Assembly (NCBI GenBank): GCA_036784855.1
Contig: JAZDSV010000006.1
Coordinates: forward strand, 345,001-409,000
Direction: 5' to 3'
Origin: Aphelidium insulamus
Lineage: Eukaryota; Aphelidiomycota; Aphelidea; Aphelidiaceae
Length of the DNA stretch: 64,000 nucleotides
Shown: positions 1 to 10,714 of the stretch, piece by piece
Numbering within the stretch: position 1 is the stretch's first letter
Layout: every line of letters begins with the position of its first letter
Translations under genes and position numbers: made by a program
The notes under the pieces: model-generated
Seen by the model: the letters and a program-made list of their open reading frames with translations, nothing else
Told to the model about the DNA's origin: nothing
Databases searched by the model: none

Positions 1-61
1 GCTGGACGGACAAGACTCTTCCAGTGATCGCCTCACCTAATAGACTTCATTGCACGCTACT

Positions 62-65
<4 letters not shown>

Positions 66-95
<30 letters not shown>
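66..95. repeat. (TA)n microsatellite
   Basis: Alternating TA run of about 30 bp, 3' of the ATP synthase subunit g stop. Similar runs lie inside introns at about 1078-1110 (CLASP-like gene), 13615-13645 (PIG-H) and 23360-23388 (secreted protein), so TA runs are tolerated in introns here. Confidence 0.9.
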
Positions 96-98
<3 letters not shown>

Positions 99-158
99 AG
101 TCCAATTGTGAGTATATTGACGTGTAGGTGCCGGCATGCATGCTACCCCACTTGGCAC

Positions 159-611
159 TCAGTACTTGTAGCCAACGATTTGTCCGCGTGCAATAATCTC
201 GCCGACTATAAGTGTTAGTTCAGTGTAAAGAGACTATATAGATCGTGCATGCATATACATATATAGCATGTATATATGTATAGCCAATAATGAAGTAGCA
301 AGAACTCACTGCAAAAGAATCCGGCAACTTCCACCGCAAGCAGAGCGCTGTTGAACATCTGCACCGGGGTCCAGTCGGGTAGAGCACGGCTAGTCACCGT
401 CCGGTAGGCCTGCACCAGCTCCTGACGCGCCTCAGGCAGTTTTGAGAGGGTGGGCGGTGCCAGGGCCTGTCGCTGGTACACCAGCTTGCCAAATTCCAGC
501 CCGACCGAGGCATAACGCTGCGTCAGCGACAGCACTTCTGTCACGAGTAGTTAGACACTGGAATACCCGGAGACCTAGGGCATACACCCACATACAGAGA
601 CACAAGCAGAG

Positions 612-651
<40 letters not shown>

Positions 652-680
652 CGAAACTTACTTGCAGGCAGCGCGCTCAT
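159..680 (-). CDS. ATP5MG/ATP20: Mitochondrial ATP synthase subunit g
   Basis: Three exons on the minus strand (680-662, 537-310, 205-159) join in phase into 97 residues, the family's usual length of about 100. Subunit g is a small inner-membrane protein of the Fo sector that supports F1Fo dimerisation. What shows this: the 'APPTLSKLPEAR' segment matches the family's PPT-x-eIP-x-A pattern, followed by a C-terminal hydrophobic stretch with 'VEVAGFFC' and 'GEIIARGQIVGYKY', the counterpart of the usual GEIIGRRGIVGY ending with its GxxxG-type membrane helix. The last exon has only 15 codons and is recognisable only by that ending. The first exon is 19 nt and its ATG is the only one that reads in phase. 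Both introns contain simple repeats: (AG)n in the first, TA-rich sequence in the second. The start lies 70 bp from the divergent CLASP-like gene, so the two probably share a promoter. Confidence 0.9.
619..647. repeat. (AG)n microsatellite in intron
   Basis: About 14 AG units inside the first intron of ATP synthase subunit g. On the coding strand this is a long polypyrimidine (CT)n run starting shortly after the donor. Confidence 0.9.
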
Positions 681-750
681 TATATCGCCAATCGTTGTTG
701 AAAGAGCGACAACCGAAGCCTTGCACTGTTAAACAGCGGACACCGCAACA

Positions 751-3233
751 ATGCCGGCACCAATTGCGGTAAAGGTGCGCGCCTGTTACGCTGCCTGCAC
801 ACCCATGCACACACGTGCACCTTGCTGACACACACACACACACACATGTATGCAGGTGACTACAGGCGTGCAGTTTGAGCACGAGGTGAGCCGGTTGCAG
901 CGTGAAGTGTTTACGCACAAAGAGTCCGAGTCCACGTGGCAGGCATGGAACACTGCGCTGGCCGACATTGCCAGATGGATGGAGGCTGTGTCACTGCAGC
1001 AGCAGGGCTCTCTCTCGCACTTGCCATCTCTAAAGCGCATCTTGCCTGTGGTCACAGCTGCTGTAAGTGTTGTATCATATATATATGTATATATATATAT
1101 ATATATATCATCTCCAGATAATGTCGGAACGGTCACGGCTGTCATGCACGGCTTGCGATCTTGTGGAGACGGCGTCCAGAGTGTGCGACGTGACCGAGTT
1201 TAATCACTTGCTTGCCGAACCGATAATCACGGCTCTGCTCAAAGTGGCCGGCCGTGCAAACCGTGTAATGTCACAGCGAGCAGCCGCTTGTCTCAACTGT
1301 CTGTGCCTTTCCACCGGCCTATCGGTAGCCATGTCGAAGCTGCGTGACTCCATGCGGCACCCCAACAAGGCACTCAAGGGAATTATTATCGGGACTGTGG
1401 CTCGGGCGCTTGATCCGCTGTCTGGGGAGCAGATATCCGGCCTGGAGGCGGACATTGAGGAGTGTCTGCGTCTCGGGTTGTCCGACGCCGATGCTGCCGT
1501 GCGCGACACTTCGCGCAAATGCTATCAGACCGCCTACAAGTTGAAGGTGCCTGGTCGGTGTGCGCAGTGAGTTTGGCTGTTGTTGTTCCGAGTGTGTAAA
1601 TGATCGTAACCTCCAATTTAGATTTGAAGGCAGCCTGCCGCCGCAAGTGATCAAGTATCTTGGTGTCGCAAGTGGCAGAGGAGTATCTGCCGGCAATAGC
1701 AGCACGATTGCGGCGACAAAACCTGTAGCAAGGCATGCCAGACCGAGTGAAAAGTTAAAGGACAAGCCTGCCATGCCGTCAAGAACTGTTGGAATGCCAC
1801 AACTATCGGCCGATTCTGCAGCAGCTCTGCCGAAATCATCGCAAGCGCTACCTCAGAGAGTGCCGTACACCCCAGTAGCGGCTCGTGCCGCAACGACGCT
1901 GAAGCCCGGCAAGCTCAACCCGTCGGCTAGTAAGCCGGTGCGCATTCTACGCAATAGTCAGCCAACGCTCAGCGAGGCGCACCGTTAGTTAACATGTTCT
2001 AAAGACTCAGACTAATTGTTGTTAGCAGTGAAGCCTGTCAGCAAGCTTGGTGCACCTCGCCGGGTGCAGATCAGCAACTTGAATTTCGCCGAGATCAAAG
2101 TTGCGCCGAAAGATGTGACTTCCAAGCTGCCACTGCGGATACCGCCTGGTGTCAAGTCTCCAGATCGAATTGAGCTTGCTAAAGTCGAACATGGCACGTG
2201 GCTCGATTTATCGACATGCTTTCGTTTGTGTTTAACTCCGCAGATTCAACGACTCATGTTAATGACAAGATGCATATTGAGGCAATGCTCTTGGATACGG
2301 CAATTGCAACCGCTAAAGATGAGGTCGGTTCGCACGACGGTAAGCATTGCAATTGCAGCGGGTCACACGTTACATGCTCATAATTCGTAATAGGCCCTAA
2401 TCCAAGTCCTACGCCAGTTGATGCACGAGATTCATCTTCGCCGCCACTGACCGATCATTTAACACTTATTGAACAACCAAATAATATTGCGGGTTCTCTT
2501 ATACCTGAAATGGCTGACGAGAATACCGAAACTGTCACAGACATCGTGACACTACCTCGCTGTGGTAATGAAAGCATGCAGCCACAATCAAACGATCAAA
2601 CTGGCAGCGATATACCTCAACAGAACGTGGATGCTGCAACCGTGCTAGTCAGCACCACAGACATTAGCAAGTTAGTAGTTGATGCGGCAACACCAGACTC
2701 CTCCGCAGAGACTTCAGCAGCAGGCAGGTTCTTATATCTTATCATAGTTCCACTCATGTAATCCAGAGGATACCAACTTGATCGACGAGTCTCCCGGATT
2801 CTACGAAGCTGATGATAATGAAACTGACGACAACATGGCTGAAAGTACTCCTGATGTGGCTCAACATATAACTGACACGAATGTAATGACGGTGGAAGCC
2901 ACAGAGAGTGAGGTCAAATTCGCCGAAGCAGACGCGATCAATTTAGTGCGCGACCCTGCCCACAGAGTGGTATCAATGGACGACGAAATCGATGGCAGCG
3001 ACGAGTCAATTGTGTTCTCATTCACTGCCGACGAGTCCATCGACTTGTTGGACGATCAGGAACAGCAGGAACTGTTGGCCGCCTCCATGCCGAGCGATCC
3101 TGACGTGCAAAAAGATGTGGTGGCAAATCCAGAGGAAATGCAATGGCCAGCTGACTGCGACATGATGGCGGTATCGGATGCGGCAGTTGACGCTCTCGCA
3201 GACACTTTGCAACATTCTGCTCTGGACAGTTGA
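751..3233 (+). CDS. CLASP-type TOG-domain microtubule-associated protein
   Basis: Eight exons: 751-768, 856-1062, 1118-1566, 1622-1983, 2029-2193, 2244-2339, 2394-2723, 2767-3233. They keep phase throughout and give 697 residues. Residues about 7-220 resemble the CLASP N-terminal (TOG) HEAT-repeat domain: an opening of 'F-E-x-E-V' and 'W-x-A-x-N-T-A-L', a central helix pair with 'LLKVAGRANRVMSQRAAACL', and a closing helix 'LSDADAAVRDTSRKCY' like the VRe-aRkaf signature. TOG domains bind tubulin and CLASP proteins stabilise microtubules. The rest is low-complexity: a basic Ser/Pro/Lys region (about 225-400), which could bind the lattice, then a very acidic Asp/Glu tail. Animal CLASPs have several TOG domains, so this is a short one-TOG relative and could equally be another TOG family member. 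Two introns (2194-2243 and 2724-2766) fit only as GC-AG introns. Head-to-head with ATP synthase subunit g. Confidence 0.8.
828..846. repeat. (CA)n microsatellite in intron
   Basis: CA run just upstream of the acceptor of the first CLASP-like intron (769-855). Confidence 0.85.
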
Positions 3234-3345
3234 ATATAATTATTGCATATTGAAAGTATGGCATATATATATATATTTATTGGAGGCGGGAATATCGGGG
3301 GAATCAAGTAGCGTGTAGAGCAAGTTAGATAGGCGCCAGAAAACA

Positions 3346-6300
3346 TCAAGCCTGGCGAACAAGGCGAGACGATTTGAGCAGGTGGCTGCTGTCGAAAAAT
3401 GTTTTGCAATACTGAACCAGGTCGCGGTCAATCTCCCACTCTTCCAGACCCTTCCACGAATAGTCGTGCTGAGCGCGATGTCCCCACGTCAAATGGCACA
3501 TTTTGAGATCGTCTGTACCACTGCCAGCAAACTCCTTTCCACAACCCTCCATGCGGTCGCGCACCTGGACCGAGAGCAGGATCTTGGCTTGCAGGGGCTT
3601 CTGCTGCAAGCGACTCTTGGCGCACAGGGTGACTGGCAACTTGTTCATGTCGAGCGATGCCGATGCCGGCAGATCAGAGTGCAGAGCCTTGGCGTGAACC
3701 GCGGCAGACGCACGCACCAAATACACATTGATAGAGGCCTCGCCGTGCACATCAAAGCCCAGACGTGGAGTCAGTGCCAGCTGAGCGGACGGCGGAAACA
3801 GGCAACCACTTGCATACGCCGATGTGTGAATGAAGGCGCTGCCCACAGTCTCCAAGTTCAAACCGATGCCCAGCACGAGAGGAAAGCGGTAGCGCATGCG
3901 GAACAAATTCGTGCCCCAATCGAAAACTGTAACCTTGTCAGAGCTGTAACAGCCGTTGGTGTCCACGGATATGGCACTGGTAGGCTCGGGTGTCGGGGAA
4001 TCGCTGCAAACAGATCCAAGCAAGCTATTCAGTCAGCAATGTGTCTATATCCTATGATGTACAGCACATACTCGATGCAATTGATCCAAAAGTTCCCACC
4101 AATGCTAAAATAGGCAAACGCCTGAACGGGAGCATCTGCAGCGCCGGTGATACTCTCGGCATTGCCACGGAGCGACACGCGAGCATCCACCACGCTGTAG
4201 CTCTGGTTGAATGCAATGACGCGGCCGTGCACAACAGCATTCAGAACTGTGCGCTCATCACCGGCGGGAAAGAGTGGATTGTACGCCAGTACTGCGTATC
4301 CAGCCAGCGCCGACAGCTTTTCGTTGCCAGCGATAACGACCTCTTGACGCTCATCGATCACGGGACGCTGCCACGGCCACTGCGAATCGTCGCGACGACG
4401 AATCATGTCGCGCAACATCACCGATAGCTCAGCGGCCACCGAGCCAGTGTGCGTGCGAACGTACTTCTCCAACAGCGCGCGGCATCGAGACCACAAGTAT
4501 TCGGACTTTTGTGCTGGAAGCTTGTCCACGATGGCGCGCAGCTCCGTCAGCTGGGCATTGATGAGCAGGATGTCGAGCGCCTTAACGCGCAAAACATCAT
4601 CCACCACCAGCGGCGCCGAATCACGTATCACAATGTCCATGAGACGCGAGCGTACTTGCGCATCCACCTTGACCATGGGCATGTGACGCATGGCATCCAG
4701 CACGTCGGCCAATACACCTGTCGACGCTTGTCGCTGGCGCATTGATCGGTCGGCAAAATCCATCAGCAGCGCGGCGGAACTGTCCTGACCGGCATTGCCC
4801 AGGGCGTGCATGTATATACTTGTTTCGGCAGTGGCGCCAACCTGCACGGCACTGTTGAACGCCGACTCCAAGTAAGCAATTGTTTTTTGGGCATCAGCAC
4901 GGAGACGACGCAGCGCCAGGAACTCGTTGTGCACAAGAGCACCTAGTGCCAAGATGGCTGTGCGACGAATGCGCGAATCGTCACTGTCCACAAATGCATT
5001 CACAATGTTGTAGGTGAACGGCAGCGTTGGCAAATACGAAATGCCCATCAGCACGCGCACCACAATATCACTCATGTCGACGCGGCTCTTGGCCCCGCGA
5101 GCAATCTGCTCAATAATCACCTTGTTGCCTGTCGCTACCAGAATATCCACTGCCACATCACTGCCAATAAGTAAGTTATATAAGTGTGTAGTGATAAGAG
5201 TACGAACCGCATAGCGGCATCACTGCCAGTGTTCAAAACTTGTTGCAGAATGCGCTGGACAACGGATTCGCGGCTTGCGCGTCCAACCAGCGTGGAGAAT
5301 CGGCCATTTTCTGCCTGGCGATCTGCGGCAATTTTACGCAAATCATCAATGACTTCTTCTTGACTCGACAGGTAGTAGTCGTCATATGGCAGCAAGTCTA
5401 CAGCACCACCATTGTAATCACTGTCCAATTCATCTTGGTCGTCCAAATTGAGCGATAGCGTCGAGAAGACAACGTGCGACACGGGCAGCTGGCACTCGTC
5501 GGCAAGCACGCCGCGCAGAGCCTCCGTGGAAGTGATGATGGAATTTGTGTCGGCCAAAAACGAGTCGGACGGGCGCACTGACTGCAGGGACAGCATGGCG
5601 GAACTTGCAGACACGGTGCCAACCGACTGGTCCAAATCGACTGGCACGAAACGGGCAAAGTCTTCCAGCACAGCCGTCTCCAAAACGCCACTGCTCTTAC
5701 CAAATGTCATCACACTAGAGCGCTCGGTGGAGAAGCGATCGGCAGCAATCAGTTGCTCATCCTCCAATGCGCCATCCTGAGCCAGTGCACTAGCCGGGCG
5801 ATGCGTCATCGAGCACTGGCGGCCAGCAGGTTTGCTCTTGCGCAAAATAATCTTGTCGGCATCCAGATCGTCGTGTATGGTATAGTCGTACTCGCAACGT
5901 CCATTAGCGTCAAACTCCACGGCAGCGTAAGTCAAGTCGTTGTGCGAGCCGCCCTGCTCGGCAACAGTGGCGGAAAAGACGCTCAAAATTCCGCGCTTGA
6001 TATTGGTGGACCAGGCAGGCTCGTCGCGCACAAATACAACTTCATCGACGGCACCGTGGGTCTTGGAAGCCGGCGAGACGTCCAGCGTAAATCCAACGGG
6101 AAACTGGGAGAGAATCTGGGAGAATGCTGCCTGAGCCTTTTCGTCCACAGGGAAAACTGATTCTCCGTCCACTTGCTTCACGGCAATATTGCTCAGCTGC
6201 GCGCAGTCAGCACAACTATGCATATGCAGTAAAATAATCAATAGTGTACCTTCAATTCAAAGAGCGCCATACGACGCAGTGGCCACTGTTCAACGCCACG

Positions 6301-6592
6301 CACAGTAAACTCGGCAGTGGCGTCCAGCTGAAAGCCTCCGTGAGCAGCTGGAGTGGATTCATATGCCAGAGAGCTTCCAGCTAGCAAGGAATCGGCGCCC
6401 AGGTTGACCTTCATGCCGTACAGGTACGTGTATGCAGTGCCAGGGCGATAATCCAGTTGGAAGCCTGTGGTACGCATGTCACGTGCATGCACAATAATAA
6501 TACACCACCTAAATCTTACCGGCGCATTGCGTGGCAAGCAGACTGGCTGCGAGCACAGCGGCGGCAGCGGTGCTTACAAATGCCGAGACCAT
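3346..6592 (-). CDS. MTTP-like: Large lipid-transfer protein of the MTP/vitellogenin N-terminal type
   Basis: Five exons (6592-6520, 6464-6250, 6196-5208, 5160-4072, 4003-3346) join exactly in phase into 1007 residues. The first exon encodes a signal peptide (MVSAFVST then an Ala/Leu core), so the product enters the secretory pathway. The mature N terminus 'FQLDYRPGTAYTYLYGMKV' is the opening of the vitellogenin/lipoprotein N-terminal (LPD_N) barrel. Residues about 280-640 form the helical part, with 'MGISYLPTLPFTYNIVNAF' and 'RIRRTAILALGALVHNE' closely resembling MTP and vitellogenin HEAT-like helices. The C-terminal third fits the lipid-binding beta-sheet region. Its length (MTP is about 890 residues) and the lack of the long vitellogenin or apoB C-terminal domains favour MTP. 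In animals MTP transfers triglyceride and phospholipid onto nascent apoB in the ER with PDI. No apoB-like gene lies in this window. The role here, probably ER lipid transfer, is inferred. Confidence 0.85.
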
Positions 6593-7046
6593 TTTGCAGA
6601 ATGGGAAACTTGCGCCACATTTGTCACGTGATTCACGCGTTTTGCATCGTTGACGCGTTTTGCTTTTGCGCGTTTGTCGTGCATGTTAGATGACAGATGT
6701 AAACAGACAGATATAAGTTTGCCTTTCATAGGTATCGCCGAAATCAATTATTTTGCTGGCCATGTAGAAAATAAGATTGGATTGAAGTCTTTATCAATAT
6801 ATTTCACATGCGATAGATTCGTACATAAAGTAGATTGTATAATATTCATGTGTTAAACAAACTTCTTTCATGAGGATATCTATGCATTTCTTCCGTTGCC
6901 TTTAAGGTTAGAAATTTGTTTGAACTTTTACTTACAGTTATTGCTTTGGAAGCTATATTGTTGCTCATTATTGTTCATGGCATGATCTTATTTATCAGCA
7001 GGGACAATATCAACAGCAAAGATTAACAGTATGCAACAATGTATTG
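6593..7046. other. AT-rich spacer, no gene seen
   Basis: Spacer of 454 bp between the 3' end of PAXBP1 and the 5' end of the MTP-like gene, both on the minus strand. It should hold the MTP-like promoter and the PAXBP1 3' untranslated region. I see no convincing ORF, repeat or RNA gene. Confidence 0.5.
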
Positions 7047-9937
7047 TCAGCCGACACGTTTGGTACCCAGCTGGGAGGCGCGCTCAAATTCCCCAACCTT
7101 GACTAGCAGTGAGATGGCCCTATTCCACACTAGCGCAAGTGAACCGTCGGCTTTTGGGGATGTCGCCCGTGCGTTGCCAATGGTAGTCATCATATCTCCA
7201 ACCAGCATGCCAATAAGGCGCCACTGCCTTGTCATACCATCTGCAGCGATGCCGTCATACCACGCAACAGGTGTCATGTTCACCACGCGCTCCAGCATTG
7301 TGACCACGGCACCTGCCCAGCTGGATAAATTCTGAATATGCTCAACGCTAGTGCCATTAAGTGACTGCAGAGTCAACACCCCGCCATGTATCAGTGGCAG
7401 AAGGCAAGTAAAGAGAAATTCCTTGGCACCAACTGATTCCAGAAACGTTTCAATTGGTGCGGCCAACAATGCAGTGTCCACCGTGTTCAGGTACAAAGTG
7501 TTGACATTGAGTAGGAGTGACATGCAGCCGTAGACGGTGCGCACAAATCTGTCCAACCCGTCGACGGGATACCGCTGTATGCGAATTGATGGCCGCCTAG
7601 TCTGTATGGCACTCTGAATGGCATCACGTAAACAGGCGCACACGGCTTCGGCGAGCGGTTGCTTGGGATCGCTGCTCCCATCGACTGGGTTAAAAGGGGA
7701 AGATGCGACACCACATCGCAAATGGCATCCACGAGCAGTCGGGTTTGTGAGGCCGAGTACGGATTATAGGCCGACAGAGCTGGTAGCGCCGACGCAGAAC
7801 GAAGTGCAGTGTGCGGCACAGTGCGCAGCAAGCCCGCGAGAAACGGTAGCGCATATCGTCTCACCACCAATGATATAATGGCACCATCACCGCCCATATC
7901 GAGCGCCGATTCAACGCCGAGACATGATGCAGCAACGTACTCGCTGATCGAGCGGAACCACTGCTGATCGCTCAGTGCACAGTATGGCGACCCCCTGGTC
8001 CTGGTTCCAAGTGGGTCCCACTGCACGGGGAGCGCGGTGCGCACAAACAGCTCCACCACATCGACCAGCAGTTTGCCGGCATTGAATTCACGGTACTCTT
8101 GCGGGAAGGTGGCGCGCCACAGCTCCCACCGAGACAAGATGGCCGGCAGCGACTTGAACCCGTCCTCGATGTCGTCGCCGTCCATCACCACCTGCACATC
8201 GTCCGCAGCCGCCTCGGCCACGGACACATCGCGCAGATCCTCGTCATCAGTGGACATGCCATCCTCGTGGAAACAGCTGGCAGATTCCTCCGGCTGCGCT
8301 GTCGCCGTGTCCCGGCGCTGCTGGTGCCGCATTCTCCGAAACTGGCGCATCACTGTTATTGAAGTTGAATTGGCAGCGTCGGGCGGTACTGGAAGCGACT
8401 GCGGCTGTGCCGTAGCACCTTTAGTAAGCGCGGCCACATCGTCCAACCAGAGCGCAGTCCTCCTGCTGTCCACCTCTGTCCGCAGCTTGTTCAGTGTGGC
8501 CACGTACTGCGCCATTGCGGCGTCCACCCGCGGCGCCTTGGCATCAAACAGTCCAGTGAACGTGCACAGCCACTGCTGGTAATCTTGAAAGAACTACGAG
8601 TTGTCCAGTTAGTACAACTTAATAAATAGGATACAGGTACGCACGTTGTACTCTTCACCGGCAGAGGCAAGGGCGGACTCAGAGGTGGCAATCTCAGCAC
8701 TCAGACGCTGCTTCTCCGCCATCAACGTGCCAGAGTTGGTAAAGTTTTGTCGATAGGAGCCGCGCAACTGGTCGACATCTGCGGCAAGCTGTGCAATAAT
8801 AGACGCAAATGTCGGCATTGCGGCCGGCACATTCTCCGGCAGCGGCCGGTAGTGGCGCCGCGGTCTAGCAGTTGCGACGGCCGCGTCCAGACCGCTCAGA
8901 TCGAGTCGAGTGCCGGCGGCGCCCTTGCGGATCTGCTGCATCTCCCACTGCAGCATCTCCTCGTCTTCCTCGTTGTTGTTGCCGTCCTCGTCACTATCGT
9001 TGCCGTTGCCATTAACAGTGTACCGAAGATTCTGTGCACGCTCATCAGCGTTGTCGTCGTAAACGGTTTGCAAGTTGCCGCGCTCCATTGCGGCGCGCAT
9101 TTCCAGGCGTTCACGCTCGGTGCGCTGCTTCACGGCTTGCAGTCCGAATGCAAGTATGCCGCCGTCGCCATCGTCTTCCTCGTAGTCGCCATTATCGTTA
9201 TCGCCGCCTTGCTCATCTTCATCGACGGCGGCAGAATCCTCTTCGTCAAGTCCCTGCTCGCCCAGCGAGATAAAGTTTTCATTGTCGCCATCAGACTCCG
9301 CGGTATCGTCACGACGCCTCAGCACAGATGTGGCTCCAATTCCCGCCGCCTGGTTGCGCAGCCGTGCCAGCCGCCGCTTCTCGCGCAACAACTGAATGGT
9401 GGCCGTGGTGGTTGTTGGCGGCGCGCTATCATCCATGTCAGAGTCTGGATTCATGGCCGTGTCCACCACTGCCTTGTCCACAGATGGTGGCTGGTTATTG
9501 TTGCTGTTGTTGATATGCTGCTGCTCTTGTCGCTGCCGCCTAAGCTCTGCGGCCACAGAGTGCGCGCCAGTGTAGGACAGGGCGCCCCGCTCTTGCTCCA
9601 CGCTACGCAACGCCGTACCCACACCATCCATACCAATGACGGCACTAGAGACGGGCATGGCGCGCCTGCTGATGGGCATTGCACGCGTGGTCACCTCTCC
9701 GCCGCCATCCAAGTCTCCCTCCGCATCCAAGGTGACCATGGGACGGTGCAGAGCGCGCGCGGGAACCGGCGTGGCATTGACGCCAACTGCATCCACGGCC
9801 GCCGCGGCATCAGCACCACCACCGCCACCGACATCAGCATCGCCATCCGCATCGCCGACAACAGGTTTGCGCCGCACAGCTGCCGACTTTTTCGTGCGTC
9901 GACGCGCAAAGACCGTCGCGCCGGCTGTCTCGGCCAT
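7047..9937 (-). CDS. PAXBP1: GC-rich sequence DNA-binding factor / PAX3-7 binding protein (GCFC family)
   Basis: Exon 1 is 9937-8645 (431 codons) and exon 2 starts at 8593 after a GT-AG intron. The N-terminal half is a charged, low-complexity nuclear region with the family's conserved short motifs: 'ATVFARRRTKKS' at the start, 'IQLLREKRRLARLR', 'NFISLGEQG' and 'WEMQQIRKG'. The second exon is the GCFC domain, opening with 'FFQDYQQWLC' and including 'YNPYSASQTRLLVDAI'. GCFC proteins act in the nucleus with spliceosome-disassembly or transcription factors (PAXBP1 in animals, ILP1 in plants). The start was chosen because the family begins with a basic FARR/FRKAR motif, although the frame stays open upstream. 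Near 7692-7699 the frame changes: the domain continues in the +1 frame to the stop at 7047. This needs either a one-base indel in the CCCC/TTTT run or a 35-nt GC-AG intron at 7719-7685. Expected length is about 935-946 residues. Confidence 0.85.
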
Positions 9938-10714
9938 TGCGTGGGTGATTGTAATCAGTGTGTTGTGATTCGGCCTTTCACTGTGCACATTTGGCAGTGT
10001 ATTAATCAGTGCTGAGCAAGCGGTGCATAAGTACTCAGTGCACAGTACTCCAAAAGTTATAACATGTTTGAATGGCCGTATGCTTACGTCAATGCTGCAT
10101 AGATATATTGCCAGTGTGGTATAAGCAGTGTAGAGTAAGCAAGTATTGATATGGCGGTGTATGCTAACAACACAGTACTCCAAAATGTATTACTTGTTTG
10201 AATGGCCATGTGTGCTTACTTTTATATTGCATACATATATGTTAGGCCGAGAATACGGTTATAATGCAGTATTCCAAAAGTTATTACTTGCTCGAATGGA
10301 CGTGTGTGCTTACTTCTATGTTGCATACAGGTACCATAGGCTGAGAATATGGCTGTAATGCAGCGTGACAGATAGGCTAGGCGAGTTGCCTAAACTTGGC
10401 GATGTATTAGAAGCGTGACGGTTAAAACCACATTAACGTATTGAAACGTGCAATTACTATCGAAAGGGGTGTTTAATAATGAATATATCGACGCCTTTTG
10501 ATCACTGTATTCTATACACTAATGACATTGAAATTTAATACGCAGCTATTGATAACGCTTAAGGGACTTTCCTTACGGGACAGCCACTTGCAAGATGGAG
10601 AACTGTCTTGACTGCACAATGCCATCAACGCATTCATTGCCGCATCATTGCTCAGTTGTTGTTATACTGTAACAGTTAACACACAGACACACACACACAC
10701 ACACACGCCAATAT
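9938..10714. other. Divergent spacer between PAXBP1 and the AAA+ gene
   Basis: Spacer of 777 bp between divergent starts. It contains the three-copy degenerate repeat at 10041-10363 and a (CA)n run at about 10684-10706. The remainder is AT-rich with no convincing ORF. Confidence 0.5.
10041..10363 (+). repeat. Three-copy degenerate tandem repeat (about 95 bp)
   Basis: Three related blocks begin near 10041, 10171 and 10266. Each starts CAGTAyTCCAAAA, continues with TGTTTGAATGG (TGCTCGAATGG in copy 3) and ends around GCTTACnTnnATnTTGCATA. Copies 2 and 3 also share a tail (GnnGAGAATAnGGnT). Copy 1 is followed by an unrelated insert, giving steps of 130 and 95 bp. Confidence 0.85.

Noticed and set aside
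8747-10015. Plus-strand ORF of 422 residues opposite PAXBP1
   Set aside because: It mirrors the low-complexity Asp/Ala/Gly coding of PAXBP1 exon 1. The sense frame has the family motifs.
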